Source of the DNA: Prosthecochloris marina | GTDB taxonomy: Bacteria > Bacteroidota > Chlorobiia > Chlorobiales > Chlorobiaceae | Length of the DNA stretch: 64,000 nt | Assembly (NCBI RefSeq): GCF_003182595.1 | Contig: NZ_PDNZ01000003.1 | Coordinates: 1 to 64,000 of the forward strand | Direction of reading: 5' to 3' | In this document: one piece after another, positions 21,535-30,478 of the stretch | How positions within the stretch are numbered: the stretch's first letter is position 1 | How the letters are laid out: the number at the start of each line of letters is the position of its first letter | Translations under genes and position numbers: made by a program | The notes under the pieces: model-generated | The model's input: only the letters and a program-made list of their open reading frames with translations | Told to the model about the DNA's origin: nothing | Database searches by the model: none

Positions 21535-22239
21535 CTACCCCTCCGTTCGGGTATCACTTTCTATTTTTCCATCAACAAGATGAATACGCCGCCTGGCCCT
21601 GCGGGCGAACTCTTCATCGTGGGTAACAAAAATAACCGTCTGATTGAACTCCCGGTTCAACTGTTCAAACAGCTCATACACCTGGTTCCCCGACTTTGAA
21701 TCGAGATTACCGGTCGGCTCGTCACCAAGAACGATTTTCGGATTGTTGGCAAGGGAACGGGCAACGGCGACCCGCTGTTGCTGTCCGCCTGAAAGTTGGC
21801 TGGGCTTGTAATCACGGCGGTCTTTCAAACCTACCTTTTCAAGCAGCATTTCAGCCCTCTCACGTATCTGTGCCCTTGTCTTGCTATTGTTGATCATCAT
21901 CGGCATACTGACATTCTCGAGAGCGGTGAATTCCGGAAGCAGAAAATGAAACTGATAGATGAATCCGATTTTCCGATTCCGAATTATCGACATCTCATTC
22001 TCGTTTTTATCGGTAATGTTCATGCCGTCGAGCCAAACCTCCCCGAATGTCGGCTTGTCCAGTCCGCCCATAATATAAAGAAGTGTCGACTTACCTGAAC
22101 CGGACGGACCGGTGATCGAAATGAATTCTCCTTCTTCAATCTCAAGAGAAAGTCCGGGAATAATGGTTTGACGAATGTCACGGGACAGTTCGAGCTCCCT
22201 TCTGACAGAAATAAGTTTGAGAATGGCAGGTTTGTTCAT
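21535..22239 (-). CDS. lolD: LolD-like ABC transporter ATP-binding protein
   Basis: About 234 residues, a complete ABC ATPase: Walker A '[11 protein letters not shown]', signature '[16 protein letters not shown]', Walker B '[12 protein letters not shown]', and an H-loop '[11 protein letters not shown]'. The 'DEPTGNLD' form and size are typical of the LolD/MacB/FtsE class. LolD drives release of lipoproteins from the inner membrane, but no LolC/E permease is adjacent, so an antimicrobial or other MacB-class role is possible. ATG 22239 is preferred over a TTG two codons upstream. A structured leader lies in the 366-bp gap before it. Confidence 0.78.
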   Translation of the reverse strand: MNKPAILKLISVRRELELSRDIRQTIIPGLSLEIEEGEFISITGPSGSGKSTLLYIMGGLDKPTFGEVWLDGMNITDKNENEMSIIRNRKIGFIYQFHFLLPEFTALENVSMPMMINNSKTRAQIRERAEMLLEKVGLKDRRDYKPSQLSGGQQQRVAVARSLANNPKIVLGDEPTGNLDSKSGNQVYELFEQLNREFNQTVIFVTHDEEFARRARRRIHLVDGKIESDTRTEG

Positions 22240-22245
22240 CGCCAA

Positions 22246-22605
22246 GGGGTATCGAACATGCTGATTGACATTGACAGTGCCTGATTCCGCGCAGCCTGGC
22301 GGAATCAGGTATTATCGCTTCCGGAAAAGCCGGCTGACCGGCTCTTATAATAAGCAAAAAAACTTACGCGAACCACGAAAACGGTTCCTGCAGGGACTGG
22401 TTGTGAAAATGCTTTTTTAAGACCGGCAACAACTTTTTATGTCTTGGTATCGTTCAATAGAACACTCTTGACTGAACGTTTCAAATTGTTTTCGAATTGC
22501 ACAACCATAAAAAATATGAGACCTTACCTGTTCTTTTAAGTACTACAGAAAAAAACGAATAACCGTACAATATAGGGTGATTCCAGAAAACCTCTTATCC
22601 GACTG
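22246..22605. other. divergent intergenic region with several inverted repeats
   Basis: The gap between lolD (leftward) and the SDR gene (rightward). Two clear inverted repeats lie on the lolD side: an 11-bp stem CCTGATTCCGC / GCGGAATCAGG at 22280-22290 and 22299-22309 with an 8-nt loop, and a 6-bp stem AGCCGG / CCGGCT at 22328-22343 with a 4-nt loop. Read on the minus strand, the second is followed by TTTT. Both would lie in a lolD leader transcript if the promoter is further right. They could be regulatory structure, operators, or a terminated small RNA. No protein-coding frame is supported here. Confidence 0.45.
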
Positions 22606-23343
22606 ATGGCTGCCTCCGAAAAAAAAGTGTGCTTTATTACCGGCGGAACGGGACGCCTTGGCAGTGAAATTGCGATTTCACTGGCCCGAAAGGGTTATTC
22701 TATATTCTTTACATACAACATGTCACAGGGAAAAGCGGAGAACGTCCTTGACACTGTTCGCACATTCGCCCCTGAATCGGCAATGGTGCAATGCAACGTT
22801 TCGAAAGTAGCCAATATCGAGGAGGCGTTCAGAACTTTCACAGGGCAATTCAAAAGACTTGATCTTCTGATTCCGAGCGCCTCGAACTTTTACAGCGCAA
22901 CGCTGCCCGACATCACCGAATCAGAGTGGGAAAGCCTCGTCGACACAAACCTGAAAGGTACATTCTTTACAATGCAGGCTGGAGCGAGAATCATGAGAAA
23001 TCAGCCTTTCGTATCGCGAATCATTACCATGACCGATATTTCTGCAGACCTTGTATGGCAAGGTTTCGCACCATATACTGCCTCGAAAACCGCTGTTCAG
23101 CATCTTACAAAAGTTTTTGCGAAAGCTTTTGCACCGGACATTCTGGTAAATTCCATTGCGCCCGGAACTGTGACAATCAACCCTGAATGGAATAACGGCC
23201 CTGAAGATGAACTTGCCAAAAACATACCGCTGCGACGCATTGGACAGCCAGCTGACATCATGGAAGCAATACTGTTCCTGACAGCAAGCAACTATGTAAC
23301 CGGGCAGGTAATCAATGTTGAAGGAGGCCGTTTGCTAAACTGA
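22606..23343 (+). CDS. short-chain dehydrogenase, pteridine reductase-like
   Basis: 245 residues, classical SDR. The cofactor loop is '[20 protein letters not shown]'. The active site carries Tyr157 and Lys161 ('YTASK'). The position 13 residues before the tyrosine, usually serine, is Asp144 ('[17 protein letters not shown]'). An aspartate with exactly this spacing is the mark of PTR1/FolM pteridine reductases, which reduce pterins or dihydrofolate with NADPH. The C-terminal '[13 protein letters not shown]' closes the SDR fold. Green sulfur bacteria make biopterin glycosides (limipterin, tepidopterin), which gives the assignment a physiological fit, but FabG-like or other SDR roles remain possible. 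Confidence 0.7.
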   Translation: MAASEKKVCFITGGTGRLGSEIAISLARKGYSIFFTYNMSQGKAENVLDTVRTFAPESAMVQCNVSKVANIEEAFRTFTGQFKRLDLLIPSASNFYSATLPDITESEWESLVDTNLKGTFFTMQAGARIMRNQPFVSRIITMTDISADLVWQGFAPYTASKTAVQHLTKVFAKAFAPDILVNSIAPGTVTINPEWNNGPEDELAKNIPLRRIGQPADIMEAILFLTASNYVTGQVINVEGGRLLN

Positions 23344-23456
23344 TTTAACCATGAGAGCTGATTTGTATATATTTTATTTTACAATAACATCACCTTAACA
23401 CTTGAACACCTCTGTATCGATTACAATGACTCGAGGTGCTCTACAACGCAAGTATC

Positions 23457-23726
23457 ATGATGCAGGAAATACCGGGCAATCAAAACATAAACGGAGAATC
23501 CGAACCAAACAGCTCCGTTAAATCTCATATCCCCGAACAGGTTGAAGTTATCAGTGACAACATCTCCAAGATGTACAACCAGTTCAAAGAAAGCGAACAA
23601 TACGAGGGAATTCAGGACAAAGCCTCAAAGGTCAAAGAATACATAAAAGAAAATCCGGTTCCCTCTGTACTGATCTCTCTTGGAACCGGCATCATTCTCG
23701 GATTGTTATTCCACAGGAAACGATAA
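23457..23726 (+). CDS. small membrane-anchored protein, YqjD/ElaB (DUF883)-like
   Basis: About 89 residues. A hydrophilic helical body with regularly spaced charged residues ('NISKMYNQFKESEQYEGIQDKASKVKEYIKENP') is followed by one C-terminal membrane segment ('PSVLISLGTGIILGLLF') ending in basic 'HRKR'. This is the layout of tail-anchored DUF883 proteins (YqjD/ElaB in E. coli), which bind ribosomes in stationary phase. ATG 23457 is chosen over an upstream GTG (23436); no strong ribosome binding site is seen. The next two genes encode a YqjE-like protein and another tail-anchored helix, so the group resembles the yqjDEK arrangement. Confidence 0.65.
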   Translation: MMQEIPGNQNINGESEPNSSVKSHIPEQVEVISDNISKMYNQFKESEQYEGIQDKASKVKEYIKENPVPSVLISLGTGIILGLLFHRKR

Positions 23727-23749
23727 TAACCGGCCAATTAGCGAACCTT

Positions 23750-24142
23750 ATGCCCAGAGAACAAAACAGGACCGACGAACAGCGAGAAGAGCCAGGAAAA
23801 GGCATCACCGAACTGATCGATAGTACGGTAACATCGAGCTACGAAGATCTTCTGGCAATTATCGAAGCCCGGATGGAACTCATCAAAATCGAAATTACCG
23901 AGAAACTCGCCATGGTCGCGGCACTTGTCATCATCGCAATCCTTTTTATCGCCGGCCTGGTTTATTTGATTACAACCATTGCCTTGTTTATCGGCGAACT
24001 TCTCGGTCATTATTATCTCGGCTATCTCATTGTCAGTTCCGTTTTCCTTTTCACATTCCTGCTGTTTGCAAAAATACGACCCGAACTCTTGAAAAATGTA
24101 ATTCACAATATTCTCCTCTCCTCTCATGGAAAAAAAAGCTGA
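23750..24142 (+). CDS. YqjE/phage-holin-III-like membrane protein
   Basis: 130 residues. An N-terminal soluble segment of ~45 residues with 'SYEDLLAIIEARMELIKIEITEKLA' precedes two adjacent transmembrane helices (~54-80 and ~92-112) and a short basic end. The pattern fits the PF07332-type 'phage holin family' (YqjE), which in chromosomal settings is a small inner-membrane protein of unknown role. It follows the YqjD-like gene by 23 bp, and its end overlaps the next start by 17 bp. Despite the family label there are no phage genes nearby, so I do not call it a holin. Confidence 0.7.
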   Translation: MPREQNRTDEQREEPGKGITELIDSTVTSSYEDLLAIIEARMELIKIEITEKLAMVAALVIIAILFIAGLVYLITTIALFIGELLGHYYLGYLIVSSVFLFTFLLFAKIRPELLKNVIHNILLSSHGKKS

Positions 24143-24530
24143 ACCACTGAAAAACATAGAAGCGCGAATTCACGAACTTGAAAACAGCATTCATGAACGA
24201 GAACGACAGCTCAAAGAAAGAGCAGGGCAGTTTAAAAAAGAGCTTCAGGCGGAACTCTCCCCTACCGAGTTGATAAGAAAATACCCTCTGCAAACAACCG
24301 GAGCATCACTGCTGTTTGGTTTTTTCTCCGGAAAAATTATTCGCGCCATTGTTTCCCACCCCTCTCATGCCAGTGCCGAACCGGCTGCACAGTCAAAAAA
24401 CGAGCCATCCGAACTGAAAAGCGCCGTCGCATCGATCGGTATAGATGTTCTGCGTTCAAGCAAAGACCTGGCATTCAGCTACCTGAAACACTACCTCGAC
24501 AGCAAGATGAAGCCCGGCAAAGATACGTGA
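24126..24530 (+). CDS. hypothetical coiled-coil protein with short hydrophobic segment (YqjD/YqjK neighbourhood)
   Basis: 134 residues. Residues 5-50 form a strongly charged coiled coil ('NIEARIHELENSIHERERQLKERAG'). A hydrophobic glycine-rich stretch near 57-75 ('TTGASLLFGFFSGKIIRAIV') could be a membrane hairpin. The C-terminal 60 residues are polar and helical. The first 17 bases lie inside the 3' end of the YqjE-like gene, so the two are coupled. No enzyme motif. It is likely part of an envelope-associated unit with its two neighbours, inferred from order and composition only. Confidence 0.6.
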   Translation: MEKKAEPLKNIEARIHELENSIHERERQLKERAGQFKKELQAELSPTELIRKYPLQTTGASLLFGFFSGKIIRAIVSHPSHASAEPAAQSKNEPSELKSAVASIGIDVLRSSKDLAFSYLKHYLDSKMKPGKDT

Positions 24531-24583
24531 GAAAAGTCGTTATCAAGCCCGGTAACAAACTGAAAGCGGTAACCGACCAACAG

Positions 24584-24612
24584 TTGGCAGTTGATGTTGC
24601 ACTTGCTATATT
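24584..24612 (+). promoter_or_regulatory. predicted sigma-70-type promoter for ispH
   Basis: TTGGCA at 24584-24589 and TATATT at 24607-24612 are separated by exactly 17 bp, a good match to the housekeeping consensus. Transcription would begin near 24619, about 33 bases before the GTG start of ispH, and could continue into the NfnB-like gene 26 bp beyond ispH. Prediction by eye only. Confidence 0.45.
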
Positions 24613-24651
24613 CGAATCACTCAAGAGCACACCATTAATACAAAGCAGACT

Positions 24652-25629
24652 GTGAAAGTAAATCTGGACAGAACATCGTCGGGCTTCTGCATAGGAGTAC
24701 AGGGAACCATACACCTTGCCGAAGAAAAACTCCAGGAACTCGATAACAAACTTTACTGCCTCGGAGACATTGTCCACAATGAAGTTGAGGTAAAACGTCT
24801 TGAAGATCTTGGCCTGATAACCATAGACAACGATGAGTACAACCGGCTCAGGAATGCTCCTGTGCTTATAAGAGCACATGGAGAACCCCCATCCACCTAT
24901 ACAACAGCGGAAATCAACGAACTCTCGATTACAGACTCTACCTGTCCGGTTGTATCGAAATTGCAACGCACGGCAAGGCTACTGCACGAATTGGGGTTTC
25001 AAATCATCATTTATGGAAAAAAAGCACATCCGGAAGTTATCGGTATCAACGGCCAGTGTGACAATCAAGCAATCATCATCAAGCATGCGGATCTCTCGGT
25101 TCCCGAAGAAGCAGCTCCCATTGACTTCACCCGCAGAACCGCACTGATATCACAGACAACGATGGATGTACCCGGGTTTTATACACTGAAAGAAAATCTT
25201 GAACATCTTTTCAGTGAAAAGGTGGATTCATCCGGACGAAGTGATGCTCTATCATGGAAAGATATCCGGGATATCGACCTTACGGCGGAAATGACCGGAG
25301 TGCGTCCTTTGCCCCGCCTTGTTTACAAAGACACCATCTGTCGCCAGGTTTCGAGCAGAAACAGCAAGCTGCATGATTTCGCAGCGGCAAACGACATGAT
25401 TATTTTCGTCGCCGGGAAAAAAAGCTCCAACGGGCAGGTCCTTTTCAACATTTGCAAACAGTCCAACTCTCGCAGCTATTTCATCGAAAATGAAAATGAC
25501 CTTCAGGACGAATGGTTTTCTGACAATGGAAGCACTGTTGAAAATGTAGGAGTCTGCGGAGCGACGTCAACACCGATGTGGCTTCTGGAAAAAGTTGCAC
25601 GGTTCATTGAAAAACACTACGCTTCCTGA
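24652..25629 (+). CDS. ispH: 4-hydroxy-3-methylbut-2-enyl diphosphate reductase
   Basis: 325 residues. The [4Fe-4S]-binding cysteines are visible: Cys13 ('GFCIGVQGT'), Cys98 ('DSTCPVVSK') and the third in '[12 protein letters not shown]'. Other conserved elements are '[13 protein letters not shown]', 'RAHGEPPS' and the C-terminal '[14 protein letters not shown]'. IspH makes IPP and DMAPP at the end of the MEP pathway, feeding carotenoid, quinone and (bacterio)chlorophyll tails, and needs two low-potential electrons, normally from ferredoxin or flavodoxin. The start is GTG 24652. An iron-sulfur flavoprotein gene begins 26 bp after its stop, an unusual and suggestive neighbour. Confidence 0.94.
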   Translation: MKVNLDRTSSGFCIGVQGTIHLAEEKLQELDNKLYCLGDIVHNEVEVKRLEDLGLITIDNDEYNRLRNAPVLIRAHGEPPSTYTTAEINELSITDSTCPVVSKLQRTARLLHELGFQIIIYGKKAHPEVIGINGQCDNQAIIIKHADLSVPEEAAPIDFTRRTALISQTTMDVPGFYTLKENLEHLFSEKVDSSGRSDALSWKDIRDIDLTAEMTGVRPLPRLVYKDTICRQVSSRNSKLHDFAAANDMIIFVAGKKSSNGQVLFNICKQSNSRSYFIENENDLQDEWFSDNGSTVENVGVCGATSTPMWLLEKVARFIEKHYAS

Positions 25630-25655
25630 ATGCCTCACGATATTTGTTTATCATC

Positions 25656-27617
25656 ATGAATACTGTCACTTTCACTCTGAACGGCACAGAAGTTTCCGCT
25701 AAAGCCGGGGTTTCCATTCTTGAAGCAGCGAGGCAAAACGGCACAACCATTCCCACCTTATGCCATCATGAGTCGCTCCATGCTCTCGGCTCATGCTGGA
25801 TGTGCATTGTTGAAATCAAGGGAAAACATCGTTTTGTCCCTGCATGCAGCACCGATATCACTCCGGGCATAGCTGTCGAAACCGACACCCCCGAACTCTA
25901 TGCGATCCGCAAGAAAAATCTTGAACGTCTTCTCGAACATCACTGTGGCGATTGCAGCGGTCCATGTGAGATCTCGTGTCCGGCCGGCTGTGACATTCCA
26001 GCTTTCGTATCGGCTATAGCAAAAGGCAACGACAGCGAAGCCATAGCAATCATCAAGAACGACATTCCTCTCCCGGGCATCCTCGGCAGGGTATGCCACG
26101 CCCCCTGCGAGGATGAATGCAGACGTCACGGCGTCGACGAGCCCTTGTCCATATGTACCTTGAAGCGTTTTGCCGCCGACAAGGACATCGAATCCGGAGA
26201 TCGCCACCTTCCTTTCTGCAAACCGAAAACCGGAAAGAAAGTCGCGATAATAGGGTCCGGACCGGCAGGGCTCACTGCGGCATACTATCTGCTGAAAGAA
26301 GGTCACGATGTAACAGTGTATGATTCTCACGATACCCCTGGCGGAATGATGCGTTATGGCATTCCCCCCTTCAGGTTACCCGTCGCAACCATAGAGGCGG
26401 ATATCGAACCCATCCGATCCATGGGTGCTGATTTTATCTGCAACACTGTATTTGGGGAGGACATCACCCTTGATAGCCTGAAACAAGATGGGGTTGATGC
26501 ACTGTTTCTTGCTGTTGGCGCACAGCAGCCCGGCAGCCTTGGCATAAAGGGTGAAGAAACCCAAGGAGTATTGTCCGGCATTGATTTTCTCAACAGCTTT
26601 GCTTCGGGCGGTACTGTCAATCCAGGCAACAGAGTGCTCGTGATAGGCGGCGGAAACACTGCCATAGATGCGGCAAGAACAGCACTCCGGTTAGGTGCAG
26701 GATCGGTGCGTATTCTTTATCGCAGAACCATGGAGGAAATGCCGGCAAATCGTACAGAAATTGAGGAAGCACTGCATGAAGGTATTTCAATCGACATCCT
26801 TACTGCACCGACAGGTATAAAAAATGTAGAGAACAATCTTCTGGTCAGCACTGTAAAAATGACCCTGGGTGAACCCGATGAAAGCGGAAGACGCCGTCCT
26901 GTTCCACTTGAAAATTCGGAGTGCTCCCTTTCTGCAGACATGGTCATTACCGCCATCGGGCAGAACGTTGACAAGTCCGTTCACGAAAAACAGGGATTAA
27001 CCTCGACAAAAAACGGAACGGTACTTGTAGATCCGGCAACGTTACGAACATCAATACCGTGGGTCTTTGCCGGTGGGGACTGCGTAACCGGTGCCGATAC
27101 AGCCGTGAACGCCGTCAGGCAAGGGAAACTGGCTGCAAAGACGATCGACGGGTTTCTCAGTAAAAAGCCGCAGGAAGTACCAGCCAAGTCTTTCCACTCA
27201 AGTTACGGCCCCAGAGACCTTGCACCAGAAGGATTTTACCGGCGGGCAACCCCTTCATCGAGGGCGATGGCTGTTGAGCTTTCCATGCATCGTAGAGTCA
27301 GTGGATTCGACGAAGTTTCTGCTGGTTTTTCAGAAGAACAGGCAAGAGAAGAGGCTCAACGATGCTTGCGTTGCAGTTGCGTTAGCAAAAACGATTGCCG
27401 TTTGCGTGAACTTGCCTCGGCCTATGACATCTCGCAGGAATGCGGAAAAGAAGAACATGAGGACTTCTCGGTCGACCGGGGGGCTGGAGTAAGGTTTGAA
27501 AGGGAAAAATGCGTCGATTGCGGCATCTGTGTACGAACACTCGAAGAAATCGGCCAGGAGGAAACGACCGCTATGAAGCTCCTTGTGGAGCGTTGCCCGA
27601 CCGGAGCGCTGAGCTGA
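25656..27617 (+). CDS. NfnB/GltD-like iron-sulfur flavoprotein, short paralogue of the 5952-8939 protein
   Basis: About 653 residues from ATG 25656. The order follows the first ~640 residues of the 995-residue protein: [2Fe-2S] domain (Cys36, 47, 50, 64), GltD-type cysteine region ('CGDCSGPCEISCPAGC', 'GRVCHAPCEDECRR'), FAD loop 'VAIIGSGPAGLTAAYYL', nucleotide loop 'VLVIGGGNTAIDAARTALR', 'GEPDESGRRRPVP', and a C-terminal 'CLRCSC...C' group. It then ends with one ferredoxin-like motif ('CVDCGIC' with a distant 'CPTGAL'). The second [4Fe-4S] domain and the NuoG-like module are absent. No NuoE/NuoF partner genes are adjacent. It may pair with the distant NuoEF subunits, act with NADPH and ferredoxin alone, or serve IspH. 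Confidence 0.8.
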   Translation: MNTVTFTLNGTEVSAKAGVSILEAARQNGTTIPTLCHHESLHALGSCWMCIVEIKGKHRFVPACSTDITPGIAVETDTPELYAIRKKNLERLLEHHCGDCSGPCEISCPAGCDIPAFVSAIAKGNDSEAIAIIKNDIPLPGILGRVCHAPCEDECRRHGVDEPLSICTLKRFAADKDIESGDRHLPFCKPKTGKKVAIIGSGPAGLTAAYYLLKEGHDVTVYDSHDTPGGMMRYGIPPFRLPVATIEADIEPIRSMGADFICNTVFGEDITLDSLKQDGVDALFLAVGAQQPGSLGIKGEETQGVLSGIDFLNSFASGGTVNPGNRVLVIGGGNTAIDAARTALRLGAGSVRILYRRTMEEMPANRTEIEEALHEGISIDILTAPTGIKNVENNLLVSTVKMTLGEPDESGRRRPVPLENSECSLSADMVITAIGQNVDKSVHEKQGLTSTKNGTVLVDPATLRTSIPWVFAGGDCVTGADTAVNAVRQGKLAAKTIDGFLSKKPQEVPAKSFHSSYGPRDLAPEGFYRRATPSSRAMAVELSMHRRVSGFDEVSAGFSEEQAREEAQRCLRCSCVSKNDCRLRELASAYDISQECGKEEHEDFSVDRGAGVRFEREKCVDCGICVRTLEEIGQEETTAMKLLVERCPTGALS

Positions 27618-27661
27618 TTGACAATCTTCCGCAGCACTCTTTGATAATACTTTTTTTCACC

Positions 27662-28567
27662 TCAAAGCCTCGAAATGTCAAAATCCTTCGAAGCAAACTT
27701 TCTCACAGTTGGATTGAACGCTTTCGTACCGACAATAACACTGTCTCCTGACTGAAGCCCTTCTTTTTCATCCGAGTCGATCACGACTTCGACGAGGTTG
27801 TTACCGATTGCTACAACAGCGATATACACGGCATCGACCGCTCTTATTTCGAGAATCTCGCCCTTGAATGCGAATTTCTGGGTTGTCTGTCTTTCAACAA
27901 AGAGCTTTCGGGGGGAAGTATCGGCAGCAATGCGCCCCATCTCAAACAAAAGAACACGATCACAAAGCTTGTACATTTCGCTTGAATCGTGCGTGACGAT
28001 AAGTATCGTTACTCCAAGCTCCTTGTTAACCTTCAACAGTTCATCCTGCAAAAGTGTTTTCATGGACTCATCGAGCGCGGACAGTGGCTCGTCAAGCAGA
28101 AGAATGCGAGGCCGCTGCATTAGCGCACGGGCAAGGGCCACCCGTTGTTTTTGACCACCCGACAGATTGGACGGCCTTGCATGTTTAAGCTGTAGTAAAC
28201 CGACCATGTTCAGAAGCTTTTCAGCCATTTCCCTGTCCCTGGATGCATAGAGCAGATTTCCAAGAACAGTCATGTGCGGAAAAAGAGCATACCCTTGAAA
28301 AACAACCCCTACCCTTCGCTGTTGCGGTTTCAGGTTCACCTGCGTTTTTTTCCCGGTATCCTTTCGAAACCAAACTTCGCCGACCACTTCCAACAGCCCC
28401 TCATCTGGAGAAGTAAGCCCCGCAAGCATTCTTAAAAATGTGGTTTTTCCGCTCCCCGAAGGACCTGCAATGGCAGTTATTCCCCCCTGCTCGATGGTAA
28501 CATCGGTTTCCAACACGAACGTCCCACCAGCACCTTCGAGTTGTTTTTTCAATGAAGCGACGATCAT
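27662..28567 (-). CDS. modC: molybdate ABC transporter ATP-binding protein
   Basis: About 301 residues. ABC ATPase with Walker A '[14 protein letters not shown]', signature '[19 protein letters not shown]', Walker B '[14 protein letters not shown]' and H-loop '[14 protein letters not shown]'. The C-terminal ~70 residues are a TOBE/Mop-like domain ('[22 protein letters not shown]') that binds oxyanion and is typical of ModC. It energises uptake through ModB. ATG 28567 lies 5 bases after the modB stop; a TTG at 28576 that would overlap modB is an alternative. Last gene of the mod operon. Confidence 0.9.
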   Translation of the reverse strand: MIVASLKKQLEGAGGTFVLETDVTIEQGGITAIAGPSGSGKTTFLRMLAGLTSPDEGLLEVVGEVWFRKDTGKKTQVNLKPQQRRVGVVFQGYALFPHMTVLGNLLYASRDREMAEKLLNMVGLLQLKHARPSNLSGGQKQRVALARALMQRPRILLLDEPLSALDESMKTLLQDELLKVNKELGVTILIVTHDSSEMYKLCDRVLLFEMGRIAADTSPRKLFVERQTTQKFAFKGEILEIRAVDAVYIAVVAIGNNLVEVVIDSDEKEGLQSGDSVIVGTKAFNPTVRKFASKDFDISRL

Positions 28568-28572
28568 ACGCG

Positions 28573-29250
28573 TCAACCAGTGCTCTTTTTTCGGTGATTG
28601 AGGATATAGACGCTCATCAGTACAATGAAACTGAACGCGATCAGAATAAGAGAATAGATATGCGCCGTTCGGTAATCCAACAGTTCGACGAGTTCATAGA
28701 TCGCTATCGAGGCAACCCTTGTCTCTCCCTGTATACTGCCCCCAACCATAAGTACTACCCCGAATTCCCCTACGGTATGAGCAAACGTTATAATAAGTCC
28801 GGTTAACAGCGATGGTTTGATATTCGGTAATATCACATGAAACAACGTGTTGAACTTCGACTTTCCCAGCGTATATGATGCCTCCAGAAGTTTCACCGGC
28901 ACCTGCTCCATTCCCGACTGAAGAGGCTGCAGCATAAACGGAAACGAGTAAATGCAGGAAGCGACAAGAACTCCTTCGAAAGTAAAAACAAGATCAAGCC
29001 CGAGTATCTCTTTGATGAATCCACCAAGAGGCGATCTATCGGACAGAAAAACAAGAAGATAAAAACCAAGCACAGTGGGAGGCAGCACAATGGGCATGCT
29101 GACAAGTGCCTCGACAAAAGGCTTTGACCTGGATCTGGTTTGAGAGAGTTTCCAGGCAAGTGGAACGGAAATGATGAACAACATTACCGTAGTTATGGCT
29201 GCCAACCTGAACGAAAGCAGAAAAGGTTGTATGTCAAACCCCGAATTCAT
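28573..29250 (-). CDS. modB: molybdate ABC transporter permease
   Basis: 225 residues, five to six membrane helices, and the permease EAA-like loop '[33 protein letters not shown]', where the conserved 'EA...G...F' contacts ModC. '[10 protein letters not shown]' and '[16 protein letters not shown]' are diagnostic of ModB/CysT permeases and favour molybdate. The start overlaps the preceding mop stop by four bases, so translation is coupled through the operon. Confidence 0.9.
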   Translation of the reverse strand: MNSGFDIQPFLLSFRLAAITTVMLFIISVPLAWKLSQTRSRSKPFVEALVSMPIVLPPTVLGFYLLVFLSDRSPLGGFIKEILGLDLVFTFEGVLVASCIYSFPFMLQPLQSGMEQVPVKLLEASYTLGKSKFNTLFHVILPNIKPSLLTGLIITFAHTVGEFGVVLMVGGSIQGETRVASIAIYELVELLDYRTAHIYSLILIAFSFIVLMSVYILNHRKKSTG

Positions 29251-29648
29251 GCACCCTCCACCCTTGAAAGATAAAGATCGCTTGCTTTCATGAGAGCAGT
29301 CACAACATCTCCAGGCACAATACGCATCCGCTCAACCGCTTCAGTTGTTGTAAGAGCATAAAAGTTTCCCGCGTCACTCTCGAGTTGCATGTCGACAAGT
29401 ATCTTCCCTTTCTGCATATCATGCACCGTTGCCTGCAGACGGTTTGCAATGCTCACCTCACCGGTAATGTTTTTTGCGAGCGCAACATGTGCCGACTTAA
29501 AACGAATATCGACCATTGCACCGACCGTATAGTCATCTGCAAGCTCAAGGGTTATTACGGTAAAAATCTGGTTTCCCGCCGACAGCATCACCCTGTGCAG
29601 ATTTTCACTGGACTCTATCCCGACCACTTTCGCCCGTATACTGTTCAT
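29247..29648 (-). CDS. tandem TOBE (di-Mop) molybdate-binding protein
   Basis: 133 residues made of two repeats of the ~65-residue Mop/TOBE fold: the first starts '[23 protein letters not shown]', the second '[27 protein letters not shown]'. Di-Mop proteins (molbindins, ModG-like) bind several molybdate ions and act in storage or homeostasis inside the cell. The start at ATG 29648 overlaps the modA stop; a longer upstream frame inside modA is discounted because its sequence is not TOBE-like. Its position between modA and modB, coupled on both sides, implies production in step with the transporter. Confidence 0.82.
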   Translation of the reverse strand: MNSIRAKVVGIESSENLHRVMLSAGNQIFTVITLELADDYTVGAMVDIRFKSAHVALAKNITGEVSIANRLQATVHDMQKGKILVDMQLESDAGNFYALTTTEAVERMRIVPGDVVTALMKASDLYLSRVEGA

Positions 29649-30448
29649 TCGATCCGGTATCCGTTTTTTTTCAGTATCTCCTCCGCCTTCTCTCCCTGCA
29701 TAAATTTGAAAAAAGCAACTGCAGTCGCATTGGAGGGATCCAGAAGAACCATTGCCTGCTGCAATCCTTCCGGATCGTATGCATCCAGTGGAAATTCGAT
29801 CCATTCCATACCGGCTTTTTTCAACTCCCGGCCACCTTCTCCATGCAGCAGGGAAGCGGCAATGAAACCTGCATCGGCTGCTGTAATGACATGCTGAAAA
29901 GTCTGGGTTATCGATATTCCATATACAAGCTTGCCTTCCACCTGTTGCAAAACACCTGAACCTGAAAGAATCTCGATTGCCGCTTTACCGTAAGGAGCAA
30001 GATCGGGTTGTGCAACTGCAATTTTTTCAACCGATGGATCTGTCAGGCATGCGACACCGACATCACCCTCGACCTCCGGCCGATACACCATTACAGGAAT
30101 CCCTGCCGCATAGACTACTGGCTCGCCAACTGTGAGTGAATCTCTGTAGAGTGCCCGAGGGTAACCGGTATCTGCCGCGAGAAACAGATCGAACGGTGCA
30201 CTGTTTCGAATCTGCGCCGTCAGACTACCGCTCGATGCTTTCGTCACCCGGATATCCATGCCTGCACCTTCACCATACTCTCTCTCGAAAACATCAACAA
30301 GCTCGGGGATAACATAGCTTAGGTTTGCCGCTGCAGCGATATGCAGAACATCCTGCTTAACCTTTTTACGCTCCTCGCCTGCACATGAAAGCATCAGCAC
30401 GAATGCAAGCAATAATGTGAACAGCATGAAACCGTTTTTCTTCTCCAT
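29645..30448 (-). CDS. modA: molybdate-binding lipoprotein (periplasmic component)
   Basis: 267 residues. An N-terminal signal with lipobox 'LMLSC' (Cys22) predicts a lipid-anchored binding protein. The mature part has the ModA pattern: 'VLHIAAAANLSYVIPELVDVFE', 'ASSGSLTAQIRNSAPFDLFLAAD', 'VAQPDLAPYGKAAIEIL', and a late 'DAGFIAASLL'. ModA delivers molybdate (or tungstate) to ModBC. Green sulfur bacteria need molybdenum for nitrogenase and molybdopterin enzymes. A ModE-type operator 31-64 bp upstream is strong evidence for molybdate-responsive repression. Confidence 0.92.
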   Translation of the reverse strand: MEKKNGFMLFTLLLAFVLMLSCAGEERKKVKQDVLHIAAAANLSYVIPELVDVFEREYGEGAGMDIRVTKASSGSLTAQIRNSAPFDLFLAADTGYPRALYRDSLTVGEPVVYAAGIPVMVYRPEVEGDVGVACLTDPSVEKIAVAQPDLAPYGKAAIEILSGSGVLQQVEGKLVYGISITQTFQHVITAADAGFIAASLLHGEGGRELKKAGMEWIEFPLDAYDPEGLQQAMVLLDPSNATAVAFFKFMQGEKAEEILKKNGYRIE

Positions 30449-30478
30449 AACGGTGACCGTGAAAAATTTATAATCCGC

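Noticed and set aside
23750..24142. Phage holin, suggesting a prophage
   Set aside because: The family name is historical; no phage genes surround it and the YqjD/YqjE-like context explains it.
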